This document shows positions 36,482 to 47,536 of a stretch of 64,000 bases of DNA, piece after piece. Numbering within the stretch: the stretch's first letter is position 1; each line of letters starts with the position of its first letter. The stretch spans positions 1-64,000 of the forward strand of contig MKWL01000022.1 of the NCBI GenBank assembly GCA_001899305.1, given 5' to 3'. The notes under the pieces are model-generated. The model was not told where the DNA came from. It worked only from the letters and a program-made list of their open reading frames with translations, and did not search any database. The DNA is from Thiobacillus sp. 0-1251. GTDB lineage: Bacteria; Pseudomonadota; Gammaproteobacteria; Burkholderiales; Thiobacillaceae. The translations under genes and the position numbers were made by a program.

Positions 36482-37675
36482 ATGATCAATCTCGCCGGGC
36501 GCGACATCGTCCATCATCTGAAAAGCTATCTGCTGACCGGGCTGGGGCTGGGCCTGCTGATCGGGGTGACGTTGACCATGGCCGGTGTATATCGCGGCAT
36601 GGTCGACGACGCCAAGGTACTGCTGCGTGCGGTCGACGCCGACGTCTGGGTGGTGCAGCAGGATACCCTCGGCCCGTTCGCCGAGCCCTCCTCCGTGCCG
36701 GACGATCTCTACCGCGCGCTGCTGGGCCTGCCAGGCGTGGCGCAGGCGGGAAACGTCGCCTACCTCACCATGCAGGTGTCGCACGCAGGCCAGTCGCAGC
36801 GTGTGATGGTGGCGGGTTTCGAACCGGGAAAGCCCGGCGGGCCGGCGTTTCTGGTAGCCGGCCGCCCAATCGCCCGTGCGCATTACGAAGCGGTAGCCGA
36901 CGCCAGGACCGGCTTGTGGGTGGGCGACGTGGTCCGCATTCGCCGCAACGACTACACCGTGGTCGGGCTGACGCGGCGCATGGTGTCGTCCAACGGCGAC
37001 CCGATGCTGTTCATTCCACTGAAGGACGCGCAGGAAGCGCAGTTTCTCAAGGACAACGATGCCATCGTGGAGGATCGCCGCCGCCTGGCCGCCAATCCGG
37101 CGATCAACCGCCCCGGCCAACTCGGCGTGCTCGAAGCGGTGCAGACAATCCAGACGTCCAGCCATAAGGTCAATGCCGTGCTGTTGCGTCTGCAGCACGG
37201 GACCGATGCACGCGCCGTCGCCAATACGATCGCGCGCTGGCAGCGCTTCACCGCCTATACCCGCGACGACATGGAAGAGATACTGGTGGCCAAGCTGATC
37301 GCCACTGCGGCCAAGCAGATCGGCCTCTTCCTGGTGATTCTGGCGGTGGTCAGCGCGGCCATCGTCGCGTTCATCATCTACACGATGACGCTCGGCAAGA
37401 TCAAGGAGATCGCCGTGCTGAAACTCATCGGCACCAAGAATCGCACCATCGCCGCGATGATCATGCAGGAGGCGCTGGGACTGGGCATCATTGGATTTCT
37501 GGTCGGCAAATTCGCCGCCACCCTGTGGGCGCCGGCCTTTCCCAAATATGTGCTGCTTGAAACCGGCGATGCAGGACGCGCCTTCGTGCTGACCCTGGTG
37601 GTATGCGCATTGGCCTCGGTGCTGGCGATACGCGCCGCGCTCAGGATCGATCCGGCGGAAGCGATCGGTGGCTGA
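36482..37675 (+). CDS. FtsX/MacB-type ABC permease
   Basis: This 397-residue membrane protein has one N-terminal helix (LLTGLGLGLLIGVTLTMAGVY), a large periplasmic domain (about residues 40-270) and three C-terminal helices. These include LFLVILAVVSAAIVAFIIYTM and the conserved coupling loop KIKEIAVLKLIGTKNRTIAAM. This is the FtsX/MacB/LolCE topology. It overlaps the ATPase gene by eight bases and pairs with the HlyD protein upstream (DevC-like). Confidence 0.88.
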   Translation: MINLAGRDIVHHLKSYLLTGLGLGLLIGVTLTMAGVYRGMVDDAKVLLRAVDADVWVVQQDTLGPFAEPSSVPDDLYRALLGLPGVAQAGNVAYLTMQVSHAGQSQRVMVAGFEPGKPGGPAFLVAGRPIARAHYEAVADARTGLWVGDVVRIRRNDYTVVGLTRRMVSSNGDPMLFIPLKDAQEAQFLKDNDAIVEDRRRLAANPAINRPGQLGVLEAVQTIQTSSHKVNAVLLRLQHGTDARAVANTIARWQRFTAYTRDDMEEILVAKLIATAAKQIGLFLVILAVVSAAIVAFIIYTMTLGKIKEIAVLKLIGTKNRTIAAMIMQEALGLGIIGFLVGKFAATLWAPAFPKYVLLETGDAGRAFVLTLVVCALASVLAIRAALRIDPAEAIGG

Positions 37676-38390
37676 CGCGGCTTCAATCCAGCCCGCGATT
37701 CTCATCGAGGGCCTCGCCAAGCGCTATGGCAGCGGCAGCGCGGCGGTCGATGCGCTGAAGGGCGTCGACATGACGGTCTGGCCCGGCGAGGTGGTCGGCC
37801 TGATCGGGCCGTCCGGATCCGGCAAGACCACCTTGCTGAAATGCCTCGGGGCGGTGATCGAGCCGACCGCCGGCCGGTTCACCCTTGGCGGCGAAATGAT
37901 CTTCGACGGCGGCTGGACGACCGGCGATCTGCGCGCGCTGCGGCGCGACCGCATCGGTTTCGTGTTCCAGGCGCCCTATCTGATCCCCTTTCTCGATGCC
38001 ACCGACAACGTCGCGCTGCTGCCGATGCTGGCTGGCGTACCCAATCCGCAGGCGCGCGCGACCGCGCTGGAGATGCTCACCGCGCTCGATGTGCAGCACC
38101 GCGCGCAGGCGCGCATCGCCGAACTCTCGGGCGGCGAACAGCAGCGCGTGGCGATCGCGCGGGCGCTCGCCAACAAACCGCCGATCATCCTCGCCGACGA
38201 GCCGACCGCGCCGCTCGACAGCGAACGCGCGCTCACCGTGGTGAAGATCCTCAACCGCCTGGCGCAGGAATTCCAGACCGCGATCATCGTCGTCACCCAC
38301 GACGAAAAAATCATCCCGACCTTCAAACGCATTTACCATATCCGCGACGGCAAGACCTACGAAGAAGCAGGCGAAGGACGCGCGATATGA
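37668..38390 (+). CDS. ABC transporter ATPase, LolD/MacB/DevA type
   Basis: This 240-residue nucleotide-binding protein has Walker A GPSGSGKTT, signature LSGGEQQR and Walker B IILADEPTAPLD. The H-loop is VVTHD. The start is GTG 37668 inside the end of the permease gene. It drives the FtsX-type permease; the transported substrate is not evident from sequence. Confidence 0.92.
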   Translation: MADAASIQPAILIEGLAKRYGSGSAAVDALKGVDMTVWPGEVVGLIGPSGSGKTTLLKCLGAVIEPTAGRFTLGGEMIFDGGWTTGDLRALRRDRIGFVFQAPYLIPFLDATDNVALLPMLAGVPNPQARATALEMLTALDVQHRAQARIAELSGGEQQRVAIARALANKPPIILADEPTAPLDSERALTVVKILNRLAQEFQTAIIVVTHDEKIIPTFKRIYHIRDGKTYEEAGEGRAI

Positions 38391-39850
38391 AACTGACTTT
38401 TCTTGGCGCAGCGCGCGAAGTGACGGGCTCCAGCTATCTGCTGGAAGCCGACGGCGTGCGCTTTCTGGTCGATTGCGGCATGTTCCAGGGCGGGCGCGAA
38501 GCGCGTGACAAGAATCGTCGCGCCTTCAACTTCGATCCCCGAACGATCGATTTCGTCATCCTGACGCATGCCCACATCGATCACTCCGGGCTACTGCCGC
38601 GCCTGGTCGCGCTCGGTTTCAACGGCACCGTTCATGCCACGCGTGCCACCTGCGACCTGCTGGCGGTGATGCTGCCCGATTCGGCGCACATCCAGGAAAA
38701 GGAAGCCGAGTATGCCAACGTCAATCGCTTCCGCAAGGGCATGGATCGCCGTGACAAGGCGCGCAGAGTGTTGCGTGATGACGCAGCGCCATCCGGGGCT
38801 GCGCCGCCGCGCGACATCGCGCCGCTCTACACGGTCGCGCAGGCGCAGGCTTCGCTCAAGCGCCTCAATCCGGTCGATTACGATCTGGAAATCGCGCCGC
38901 ATCCGCAGGTGCGCTGCACCTTCCGCGACGCCGGCCACATCCTCGGTTCGGCAATTGTCGAAGTCTGGGTGGGGGACGGGCCGCGGCGCCGCAAAATCGT
39001 GTTTTCCGGCGACCTCGGCCAGCCCGCGCGACCGCTGCTGCGCGACCCCACGCACATCCACGACGCCGACTACCTGCTGGTCGAGTCGACCTACGGCAAC
39101 CGCGACCACAAGAGCATGGAAGCGACGCAGGACGAACTGGTGGAGGCAATCTGCGACACCATCGAGCGAAAGGGCGGCAACGTCATCATTCCCGCCTTTG
39201 CGGTGGGGCGCACGCAGGACATGCTCTACCTGCTGGCCGACCTGACTCGGCAGGCGCGCATTCCCAAGCTCTCCGTCTTCGTCGATTCGCCGATGGCTAC
39301 GGCGGCCACCGAAATCACCTTCAAGCACATGGAACTGCTCGATGCCGAAACCCACGCGTTGATGGGCCGGCATGGTGGTGCGCAATATTTCCGCAAGCTG
39401 GAATTCGTCGAGGATGTCGAGGAATCGAAGGCGCTCGATCGCGTCACGGGCGGCGCCGTCATCATCTCGGCCAGCGGCATGTGCGAGGCCGGCCGCATCA
39501 AATACCACCTGCGCGCCAATCTGGCACGCCGCGAATCGACGATCCTCATCACCGGTTTCCAGGCGGCCGGTACCTTCGGCCGCCGCCTGGTCGACGGCGC
39601 CAAGCGCGTGCGCCTGTTGGGCGAGGATATCCCGGTGCGTGCCGATCTCTATACATTGGGTGGGCTGTCGGCACACGCCGACCGTACCGCCCTGCTCGCC
39701 TGGCTGGGGCACTTCCGCAGCAAGCCGCGCCAGGTGTTCGTCGTGCATGGCGAGGAGACGGTGGCGAAGGATTTTGCCGCCGACCTGAAGACGCAGTTCG
39801 ACTGGGATGCGACGGCGCCGGCGTCGGGCCATGGCGTCATCCTCGAATAA
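38387..39850 (+). CDS. Beta-CASP metallo-beta-lactamase-fold hydrolase
   Basis: This is a 487-residue metallo-hydrolase of the RNase/CPSF73 type. The zinc motif is THAHIDHSG and further ligand motifs are FRDAGHILGSA and VFSGDLGQPARP. The beta-CASP region contains VESTYGNRDH and IIPAFAVGRTQD, and a C-terminal VVHGEE follows. Substrates of this family are RNA or nucleic-acid esters. Its start overlaps the ABC ATPase stop as ATGA, placing a nuclease-like enzyme in an exporter operon, which is unusual. An insertion of about 40 residues after the first zinc motif carries basic residues (RRDKARRVLRDD). Confidence 0.88.
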   Translation: MKLTFLGAAREVTGSSYLLEADGVRFLVDCGMFQGGREARDKNRRAFNFDPRTIDFVILTHAHIDHSGLLPRLVALGFNGTVHATRATCDLLAVMLPDSAHIQEKEAEYANVNRFRKGMDRRDKARRVLRDDAAPSGAAPPRDIAPLYTVAQAQASLKRLNPVDYDLEIAPHPQVRCTFRDAGHILGSAIVEVWVGDGPRRRKIVFSGDLGQPARPLLRDPTHIHDADYLLVESTYGNRDHKSMEATQDELVEAICDTIERKGGNVIIPAFAVGRTQDMLYLLADLTRQARIPKLSVFVDSPMATAATEITFKHMELLDAETHALMGRHGGAQYFRKLEFVEDVEESKALDRVTGGAVIISASGMCEAGRIKYHLRANLARRESTILITGFQAAGTFGRRLVDGAKRVRLLGEDIPVRADLYTLGGLSAHADRTALLAWLGHFRSKPRQVFVVHGEETVAKDFAADLKTQFDWDATAPASGHGVILE

Positions 39851-39860
39851 GCCCGCACCG

Positions 39861-40919
39861 ATGAGTTTTTCCCGTCTATCATCCGGCCTCCTGTTGCTTG
39901 CTTTGCTAGGAGGCGGCCTGGCAGGGCCTGCGCGGGCCGCTTCGACGGCCGACTGGGAAGGGTGCAGCGCGATTCCGGCGGATGCCGAACGACTGGCCTG
40001 CTACGACCGCGTGTCAGGGCGTTCGCAACTCGAGACTGCCCCCCGGGTCGCGGCCAAACCGGCACCACAGCCTGCCGCAGCGCCCCCGCTGGCGCAGCTG
40101 CCGGAACCGAAGCTGCTTTCTGCGCTGTCGCGCCACTGGGAACTGGACGACGAAGCCAAGCAGGGCGCCTTCCTGTTTCAGCCTCACCGGCCCAACTATT
40201 TCCTGCCCGTCAAATACAGCAACGCACCCAACGATTCCCCGTTTCGGAATACCTTCGCCCAGCCCGGCCTCGGCCTCGAAAACGTCGAGACGGAATTGCA
40301 GTTGAGTTTCAAGATCAAGGCCATGCAGGGCGTGTTCGGCCATGACAATGCCGATCTGTGGTTCGGCTACACGGCGACTTCGTTCTGGCAGGCCTACAAC
40401 CACAGCATTTCCTCGCCGTTTCGCGAGACCAACTACGAACCGGAGGCGATGCTGGTGTACCGCACGAATTACGAGCTTGCGGGTTTCCGAGGACGTTTCA
40501 TCAATTTCGGTCTGTCGCACCAGTCGAACGGGCGCGGCGAAGGCCTGTCGCGCAGCTGGAACCGGGCTTATGCGCAGTTCGGGCTGGAACGCGGCAATCT
40601 GGCCTTGCTGGTCCGGCCCTGGATCCGCATCCACGAAAACCGGGGTAGTGACGACAACCCCGATATCGAAGACTACATGGGTCATGGCGATCTGCTGGTG
40701 GTCTACAGCAAGGGCCGCAACGCCTATTCGCTCCTGCTGCGCAATAATTTCAAGAGCCCGGACAACCGGGGTGCGTTGAAACTGAATTGGAGCTTTCCGC
40801 TGATCGGGCGCCTGAAAGGTTACGTGCAATATTTCAACGGCTACGGCGAGTCGCTGATCGATTACAACCATCGGCAGCAGTCCCTGGGTCTCGGCGTCAG
40901 CCTGGCCGAGGGGATGTAA
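39861..40919 (+). CDS. pldA: Outer-membrane phospholipase A
   Basis: This 352-residue exported beta-barrel has a signal peptide (SSGLLLLALLGGGLAGPARA). A Cys-containing periplasmic segment (CSAIPADAERLACYDR) follows, then a barrel with the catalytic motif FGLSHQSNGRGEGLSRSWNR, where His and Ser match the OMPLA active site. It hydrolyses phospholipids that reach the outer leaflet. ATG 39861 is 10 bases after the metallo-hydrolase stop, making it the last gene of the TetR operon. The convergent protease gene ends three bases away. Confidence 0.9.
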   Translation: MSFSRLSSGLLLLALLGGGLAGPARAASTADWEGCSAIPADAERLACYDRVSGRSQLETAPRVAAKPAPQPAAAPPLAQLPEPKLLSALSRHWELDDEAKQGAFLFQPHRPNYFLPVKYSNAPNDSPFRNTFAQPGLGLENVETELQLSFKIKAMQGVFGHDNADLWFGYTATSFWQAYNHSISSPFRETNYEPEAMLVYRTNYELAGFRGRFINFGLSHQSNGRGEGLSRSWNRAYAQFGLERGNLALLVRPWIRIHENRGSDDNPDIEDYMGHGDLLVVYSKGRNAYSLLLRNNFKSPDNRGALKLNWSFPLIGRLKGYVQYFNGYGESLIDYNHRQQSLGLGVSLAEGM

Positions 40920-40922
40920 GCT

Positions 40923-41777
40923 TCAGGGCGCGTGGGGCAGCGCTTCCTCCAGCAGGCGATGCACGTACTTGACCGGAATGGCGTAGCTGATCCCGCTGGG
41001 CGCGGAGATCGCGGCTTCGCGCGTGCCCCGTACGTACACCGAATTGACCACGCCCAGGACCTCGCCAGTATCGGGGTGCCATACCGGGCTGCCGCTGTTG
41101 CCGGGATAGGCTACGGCGTCGAGTTCGAACACTTCATACGGCGAGGCGGCCTGTTTGAGCGCATGCGCATTCAACTGTGACGCGGCGGCGACGGGCGTGA
41201 AGATGGGAATGATGGCGGCCAGCCCGGCACGATGCGTGGAGGGATTGAGGCCCAGTATCGAGCCGATCGGATAACCGGTGAAATAGAGCTGCCAGCCTTC
41301 GCGCACCTGGCTGGAGTCGCCAAGTTTCAGCGGGGGCAATGGCTCCCCCGCGATTTTAAGCAAAGCCAGGTCGCGCGCCTTGTCGCTGGCGATCAGCTCC
41401 GCGGCGCGGACCGATATCCGCTGATCGCGACCGACGAACACGGCGTACATTTCCTTCTTCTCGCTATCCAGCGGCTTGCTGAATATATGTGCGCACGATA
41501 CGACGTAGTGCCCGTCCAGCACCGCGAAGCCGGTGCCCATCAGGTTGGCGGGCGGCCGGCCGGTGGGCTTGAAGGTGCCGACGCCGACTACGCCCGGTTT
41601 GATGCTGGGGAGCATGTCGGCCACGTCGGCGTGGACGGGCGAGGCCAGCAGGAGCGTAATCACGGCCCAGCTGGTATGCGGCTTGCTCACCCATGAAGCG
41701 CGCAGCCGCCGGATGCAGCCGGGCAAGGACCTGTAAATTCGATACAATCCGGGCGGCAGCAAAGACTTTATATTCAT
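40923..41777 (-). CDS. Trypsin-like serine protease, periplasmic
   Basis: This 284-residue protein has an unusually long N-terminal export region: about 30 basic residues before the hydrophobic core AVITLLLASPVHA. The catalytic triad is visible: His in VVSCAHIF, Asp in ARDLALLKI, Ser in YPGNSGSPVW. There is no PDZ domain, so it is not DegP. ATG 41777 lies 14 bases from the divergent dehydrogenase start, so the two promoters must overlap the genes. Confidence 0.85.
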   Translation of the reverse strand: MNIKSLLPPGLYRIYRSLPGCIRRLRASWVSKPHTSWAVITLLLASPVHADVADMLPSIKPGVVGVGTFKPTGRPPANLMGTGFAVLDGHYVVSCAHIFSKPLDSEKKEMYAVFVGRDQRISVRAAELIASDKARDLALLKIAGEPLPPLKLGDSSQVREGWQLYFTGYPIGSILGLNPSTHRAGLAAIIPIFTPVAAASQLNAHALKQAASPYEVFELDAVAYPGNSGSPVWHPDTGEVLGVVNSVYVRGTREAAISAPSGISYAIPVKYVHRLLEEALPHAP

Positions 41778-41791
41778 AGGGGAATCCAAGC

Positions 41792-43071
<1,280 letters not shown>

Positions 43072-43072
<1 letters not shown>

Positions 43073-44100
43073 TGTCCGCATTCGATGCGCTGAAGAAAAC
43101 GCTCGAAGCCGAGCCCCGCACCTGGCTCGTCACCGGAGCTGCCGGCTTCATCGGCAGCAATCTGGTGGAAGCGTTGCTGCTGCTCAACCAGCGCGTCGTC
43201 GGTCTCGACAACTTCGCGACCGGCCACGAAAAAAACCTGGCGCAGGTCCAGGTCAGCGTCGGTCCGTCCCGCTGGGAAAATTTCAGATTCAAACGCGGCG
43301 ACATCCGCGATCTCATCACGTGCCACACGGTATGCAAGGACGTCGATTACGTCCTGCACCAGGCGGCTTTGGGTTCGGTGCCGCGTTCGATCGAGGATCC
43401 GTTGACGACGCACGCCGCCAACAACACCGGTTTTCTCAACATGCTGGTCGCTGCGCGCGATGCGAAGGTCAAGCGCTTTGTTTACGCCGCGTCGAGCTCC
43501 ACCTATGGCGACCATCCCGGCTTGCCCAAGGTCGAGGACGTGATCGGCAAGCCGCTGTCGCCGTATGCGGTGACCAAGCTGGTGAACGAACTGTATGCCG
43601 ACGTGTTCGGCCGCTGCTACGGCATGGAGAGCATCGGCCTGCGCTACTTCAACATCTTCGGCCGCCGCCAGGATCCCCAGGGCGCCTACGCTGCCGTGGT
43701 CCCGAAATGGGTTGCCAGCATGATCCGCAACGAGCCGGTCTACATCAACGGCGACGGCGAGACCAGTCGCGACTTCTGCTACATCGACAACGTCATCCAG
43801 GCCAACCTGCTCGCCGCCACCAGCCAGCACGCGGACGCGGCGAACCAGGTCTACAACGTCGCCGTCGGCGACCGCACCACGCTGAATCAGCTGTTCGAAG
43901 CCATTCGGGGCCTGCTCGAACCGAAGTACCCCCATCTCGCCGATTTCAAGCCGGTCTACCGCGACTTTCGTGCCGGTGACGTGCGGCATTCGCTTGCCGA
44001 TATTTCCAAGGCCCGCGCCCGTCTTGGGTACGCGCCGACGCACCGCATCGGCGAAGGCCTGGCCGAGGCGATGGACTGGTATGTGCAGGATTTGAGTTGA
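43072..44100 (+). CDS. tviC: UDP-GlcNAc C4-epimerase, TviC/WbpP type
   Basis: This is a 342-residue short-chain dehydrogenase/reductase. The NAD motif is [14 protein letters not shown], and the catalytic residues are Ser/Thr in [10 protein letters not shown] and Tyr-Lys in [14 protein letters not shown]. The N-terminal extension of about 15 residues before the Rossmann fold is typical of WbpP. ATG 43072 shares one base with the dehydrogenase stop. The two enzymes would supply an acidic amino sugar to a surface polysaccharide; no glycosyltransferases are adjacent. Confidence 0.9.
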
Positions 44101-44173
44101 GGCTGTTTGCCGAGCAATGTGCCGGGCCTCGCACCCGATGCATGCAGCGGCCAGGAGGAATGCCCATTCAACC

Positions 44174-45817
44174 ATGACGACGCATGACGAACAGACCGAG
44201 CCGGGCGACGCCGCCAGGCGGAGCGCGCTGGATATCCTGTTGCGGCGGATGCAGGCCGAGAGCGATTTCCCGGCCTTGTCCGAAGCGATCGGCGATATCA
44301 ACCGGATCGCCTCGTCCGACCGTGAGGGCGTCAACGAACTCTCCAACCATATCCTCAAGGACTTCGCGCTCACCAATAAGCTGTTGAAACTGGCCAACGT
44401 CGCCTTCTACAACCAGGTGGGGGGCGGCTCGATCAGCACGATTTCGCGCGCGGTGGTGGTCCTCGGCTTCGATGCGGTACGGTCGATCGCTCTGAGCCTG
44501 ATCCTGTTCGATAACCTGGAAAACAAGGCGCACGCGCAGCACCTGAAAGAGGAGTTCGTCAAGGTGCTGTATGCCGGCATGCTGGCGCGCGAGATGGCGG
44601 GTAATGCGCAGGTGAAGGATGTGGAGGAGGCCTTCATCGGGGCCATGCTGCACAAGCTCGGTCGCATGCTGGCAATGTTTTATTTCCCCGAGGAGATGGC
44701 TCTGGTCCTGCAACGCGTCGAAACCGAAGGCTTGAGCGACGTCCGGGTGTCGGCCGAAGTGCTAGGCGTGTCGTTCGAGAATCTTGGCATCGGCATCGCA
44801 CGCAGCTGGGGGTTTCCCGACCAGCTGGTGCAGAGCATGAAAAAGCTGCCGGACGGGAAAATCAGAAAAAGCGCCAGCAACGTCGAGCGGTTGCGTGCGC
44901 TGGCAGGATTCGCCAACGAGTTGTGTGAAATCATCCTCGAGACGCCCGATGAAGACCGCAGCAAGGCTCTGGGCAGGCTCACCGCGCGGTTCGGCGATAC
45001 CGTGCCGGTAACGGCGGAACAGCTGGCCGGCATGATGGAAAAATCGATGCAGGACATCGGCCAGTTCGCGCGGGTGGTGAATGTGAACCTGAAGCACAGC
45101 GATTTTGCCCGGCAGGCGTCGAAATGGGCGGGCCTGGTGGCACCGCCGGGCCAGGCGTCGGCACAACAGGAAACGAACACGGACATGCCGGACGCCGTGC
45201 CAGATGCCATGGCGGCGCTGGATGCCAATGTGTTGCACGAGGCCGCACCGGCTATCGAACAGGGCGCCGTCGCCCGCGATAAACAGGAACGCACGCCGGA
45301 GGAGATTCAATCCATCCTGGCCTCGGGCTTGCAGGATGTCGGCAATTCGCTGATCGACGACAACATTTCCATCAACGATATCCTGCGCATGATCCTCGAG
45401 GCCATGTATACCGGCATGGGATTCGAACACGTGGTGCTGTGCATCAAGGATGGACGCCGCAACGCGATGTGCGGCAAGTTCGGTTTTGGCGACGACGTGC
45501 AGCGCCTGGTCAAGGCGTTTGATTTTTCCCTGGCGGGCCAGCCGGACGTCTTTCTCGTCGCGCTGCAGAACAATGCGGACATCCTGATTTCCGACATCGA
45601 CGATTCCAAGATCGCCACGCGGATTCCGGCCTGGTATCGCCGGCACGTTCCGGCCCATACCTTCGTGCTGTTTCCCATCATCGTGAAAGGCAAACCGGTC
45701 GGCCTGATCTATGCCGACCGGCCGCATGCCGGCGACATCACGATCCCCGAGAAAGAACTGTCCCTGCTCAAGTCGCTGCGTAACCAGGCAGTATTGGCGA
45801 TCCGGCAATCCTTGTAG
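44174..45817 (+). CDS. HDOD-domain signalling protein with C-terminal GAF-like domain
   Basis: This is a 547-residue cytoplasmic protein. Residues about 20-210 form an HDOD domain (ILKDFALTNKLLKLANVAFYN, then AMLHKLGRML). A linker rich in Gln, Ala and Asp follows (about 320-390), and residues about 395-540 resemble a GAF sensor (VLFPIIVKGKPVGLIYADRP). The start is uncertain: AGGAGG at 44153-44158 is 15 bases from ATG 44174 but too near an out-of-frame ATG. HDOD proteins transmit signals in motility and second-messenger control. Confidence 0.85.
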   Translation: MTTHDEQTEPGDAARRSALDILLRRMQAESDFPALSEAIGDINRIASSDREGVNELSNHILKDFALTNKLLKLANVAFYNQVGGGSISTISRAVVVLGFDAVRSIALSLILFDNLENKAHAQHLKEEFVKVLYAGMLAREMAGNAQVKDVEEAFIGAMLHKLGRMLAMFYFPEEMALVLQRVETEGLSDVRVSAEVLGVSFENLGIGIARSWGFPDQLVQSMKKLPDGKIRKSASNVERLRALAGFANELCEIILETPDEDRSKALGRLTARFGDTVPVTAEQLAGMMEKSMQDIGQFARVVNVNLKHSDFARQASKWAGLVAPPGQASAQQETNTDMPDAVPDAMAALDANVLHEAAPAIEQGAVARDKQERTPEEIQSILASGLQDVGNSLIDDNISINDILRMILEAMYTGMGFEHVVLCIKDGRRNAMCGKFGFGDDVQRLVKAFDFSLAGQPDVFLVALQNNADILISDIDDSKIATRIPAWYRRHVPAHTFVLFPIIVKGKPVGLIYADRPHAGDITIPEKELSLLKSLRNQAVLAIRQSL

Positions 45818-45882
45818 GCCCTGCCTGGGACGTTGGCGGTTGCTGTGCCGGCCGCCGCTCCGGAATTCGGCATAATGTCGTC

Positions 45883-47337
45883 ATGCCGTTTTTCCGAATC
45901 GTGTCCCGTTTCCTGTCCGGTCTGCTGTTTGCAGGCCTCGCCGTCGCGGCGCATGCCGAATCGCTTCCATCCGCCTTCACGACTGCGCTGCAACAGGCCG
46001 GCATCCCGCTCGACCACGTGGCGGTGGTGGTGCAGCCACTGGATGCGGACGAGCCATTGATTAGCCACAATGCCGACGCGGCGCTGAATCCTGCTTCCGT
46101 CATGAAACTGGTGACCAGTTTTGCGGCATTGAATCAGCTGGGTCCGGACTATGTGTGGAAGACCGATGTCTGGGCGGAGGGGCCAATCAGGAATGGCGTA
46201 CTCGAAGGCGACCTGGTCATCAAGGGCTACGGCGATCCTACCTTGACGCTGGAGCGGATGTGGCTGCTGCAGCGCGAACTGCGTGCACGCGGGGTGCGCC
46301 ACATCCGCGGCAATCTGGTGCTCGACCTGAGCGACTTCGAGTTGCCGGTCAGCGATCCGGGGGAATTCGATGGCGAGCCGCTGGCCCTGTACAACGCCGT
46401 TCCGGGCGCACTGGTTGCCAATTTCAACGCAACGACCTTGCGTCTCAAGCCCGATGGCAACGTCATCGGGATCGAACCGGATGTGGCGCTGCCCGGCGTC
46501 GCGATTCGTTCGGATATCGCGTTGACCGAGAGTGCCGCCTGCAATGGCTGGAAGGATGCACTGGCGCCGAGCATTCCCGATCCCGAGCGAAGAGAACTGG
46601 TCGTGGGCGGGCGCTACCCGCGCGGATGCGGTGAACAGGCGTTGTCGCTGAACCTGTTCGAGCCTGCGGTGACCTTCGATTTCCTGTTTCGCGGCCTATG
46701 GGCGGAAACGGGCGGTACGCTTGGCGGGCAAACCGTGCCCGGCATGGCACCGGAAACGCCGCCTCTCTTGCGTTTCGAATCACTTCCACTGACCGATGCG
46801 CTCATCCGTCTCAACAAGTATTCCAACAATCTGATGGCGCGCAACCTGTTCCTGACGCTGGGTACGGAAGCCTATGGCCCGCCGGCGACGCCGGACAAGG
46901 GGGCTCGCGCGGTACGCGAAGACTTGGCGCAGCGCGGGATTTCAACGCGGAAGCTGGTGCTGGAAAACGGCGCCGGCCTGTCGCGCATCGAACGCATCAG
47001 TGCGGGCGCATTGAACCAGCTGTTGCGTGCGGCCTATCGCAGCCCGCTGTTTGCCGAATTCGAATCGGCTCTGCCCATTGCCGCGACCGATGGCACCCTG
47101 AAGCGCCGCTTCAAGGGCAGTACCCTGACCGGCAGTGCACATCTCAAGACCGGTACCTTGCGCGATGTCAGCGCACTGGCGGGTTATTTGGACACGATGA
47201 GCGGCCGGCGGGTGAGTTTCGTCATGCTGGTGAACCACGCCAAGGCAAACCGTAGCGAGGCGGCGCAGCGTGCGTTGCTGGAATGGGTGCAGTCGGAGAT
47301 GTCTTTGGATAGCGGGGCGCGGGATGACGTTCGATAA
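45883..47337 (+). CDS. dacB: D-alanyl-D-alanine carboxypeptidase/endopeptidase, PBP4
   Basis: This 484-residue periplasmic enzyme trims and cleaves peptidoglycan cross-links. The signal peptide is FLSGLLFAGLAVAAHA. The three penicillin-binding motifs are present: SVMK in NPASVMKLVTSF, SNN in NKYSNNLMARN and KTG in HLKTGTLRDVSA. The length fits class C penicillin-binding proteins with the inserted domains. A small gene overlaps its end. Confidence 0.93.
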   Translation: MPFFRIVSRFLSGLLFAGLAVAAHAESLPSAFTTALQQAGIPLDHVAVVVQPLDADEPLISHNADAALNPASVMKLVTSFAALNQLGPDYVWKTDVWAEGPIRNGVLEGDLVIKGYGDPTLTLERMWLLQRELRARGVRHIRGNLVLDLSDFELPVSDPGEFDGEPLALYNAVPGALVANFNATTLRLKPDGNVIGIEPDVALPGVAIRSDIALTESAACNGWKDALAPSIPDPERRELVVGGRYPRGCGEQALSLNLFEPAVTFDFLFRGLWAETGGTLGGQTVPGMAPETPPLLRFESLPLTDALIRLNKYSNNLMARNLFLTLGTEAYGPPATPDKGARAVREDLAQRGISTRKLVLENGAGLSRIERISAGALNQLLRAAYRSPLFAEFESALPIAATDGTLKRRFKGSTLTGSAHLKTGTLRDVSALAGYLDTMSGRRVSFVMLVNHAKANRSEAAQRALLEWVQSEMSLDSGARDDVR

Positions 47338-47524
47338 GGTGCCCGCATGGGCGGCGTGGCTGGCACAGGATGCGGATGGGGCTTGGTGGGCCTACGAAGC
47401 CGAGCCCAACAAGCAGGATAAGGGCTGGTACGAAAACGAAGTCGGGCGCATCGCGCGGCTGGGCCAGAGCGCGCCACCGCCCGACTGGGAGGCGACCCTG
47501 ACCGCTTGGCCGCCCAAGGCCTGA
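47324..47524 (+). CDS. Small Trp-rich conserved-looking protein
   Basis: This is a 66-residue soluble protein with seven Trp (for example AWAAWLAQDADGAWWAYEAEP) and the segment DKGWYENEVGRIARLG. ATG 47324 overlaps the dacB gene by 14 bases, which suggests coupled translation. I do not know its function; size, composition and position fit small proteins often found after dacB in betaproteobacteria. Confidence 0.7.
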   Translation: MTFDKVPAWAAWLAQDADGAWWAYEAEPNKQDKGWYENEVGRIARLGQSAPPPDWEATLTAWPPKA

Positions 47525-47536
47525 GACGGGTTTGGA

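Noticed and set aside
35234..37720. An 828-codon open frame on the minus strand opposite the HlyD and permease genes
   Set aside because: It is the antisense shadow of GC-rich coding sequence: composition is dominated by Arg, His, Gly and Ala with no domain, and the plus-strand genes show clear family motifs.
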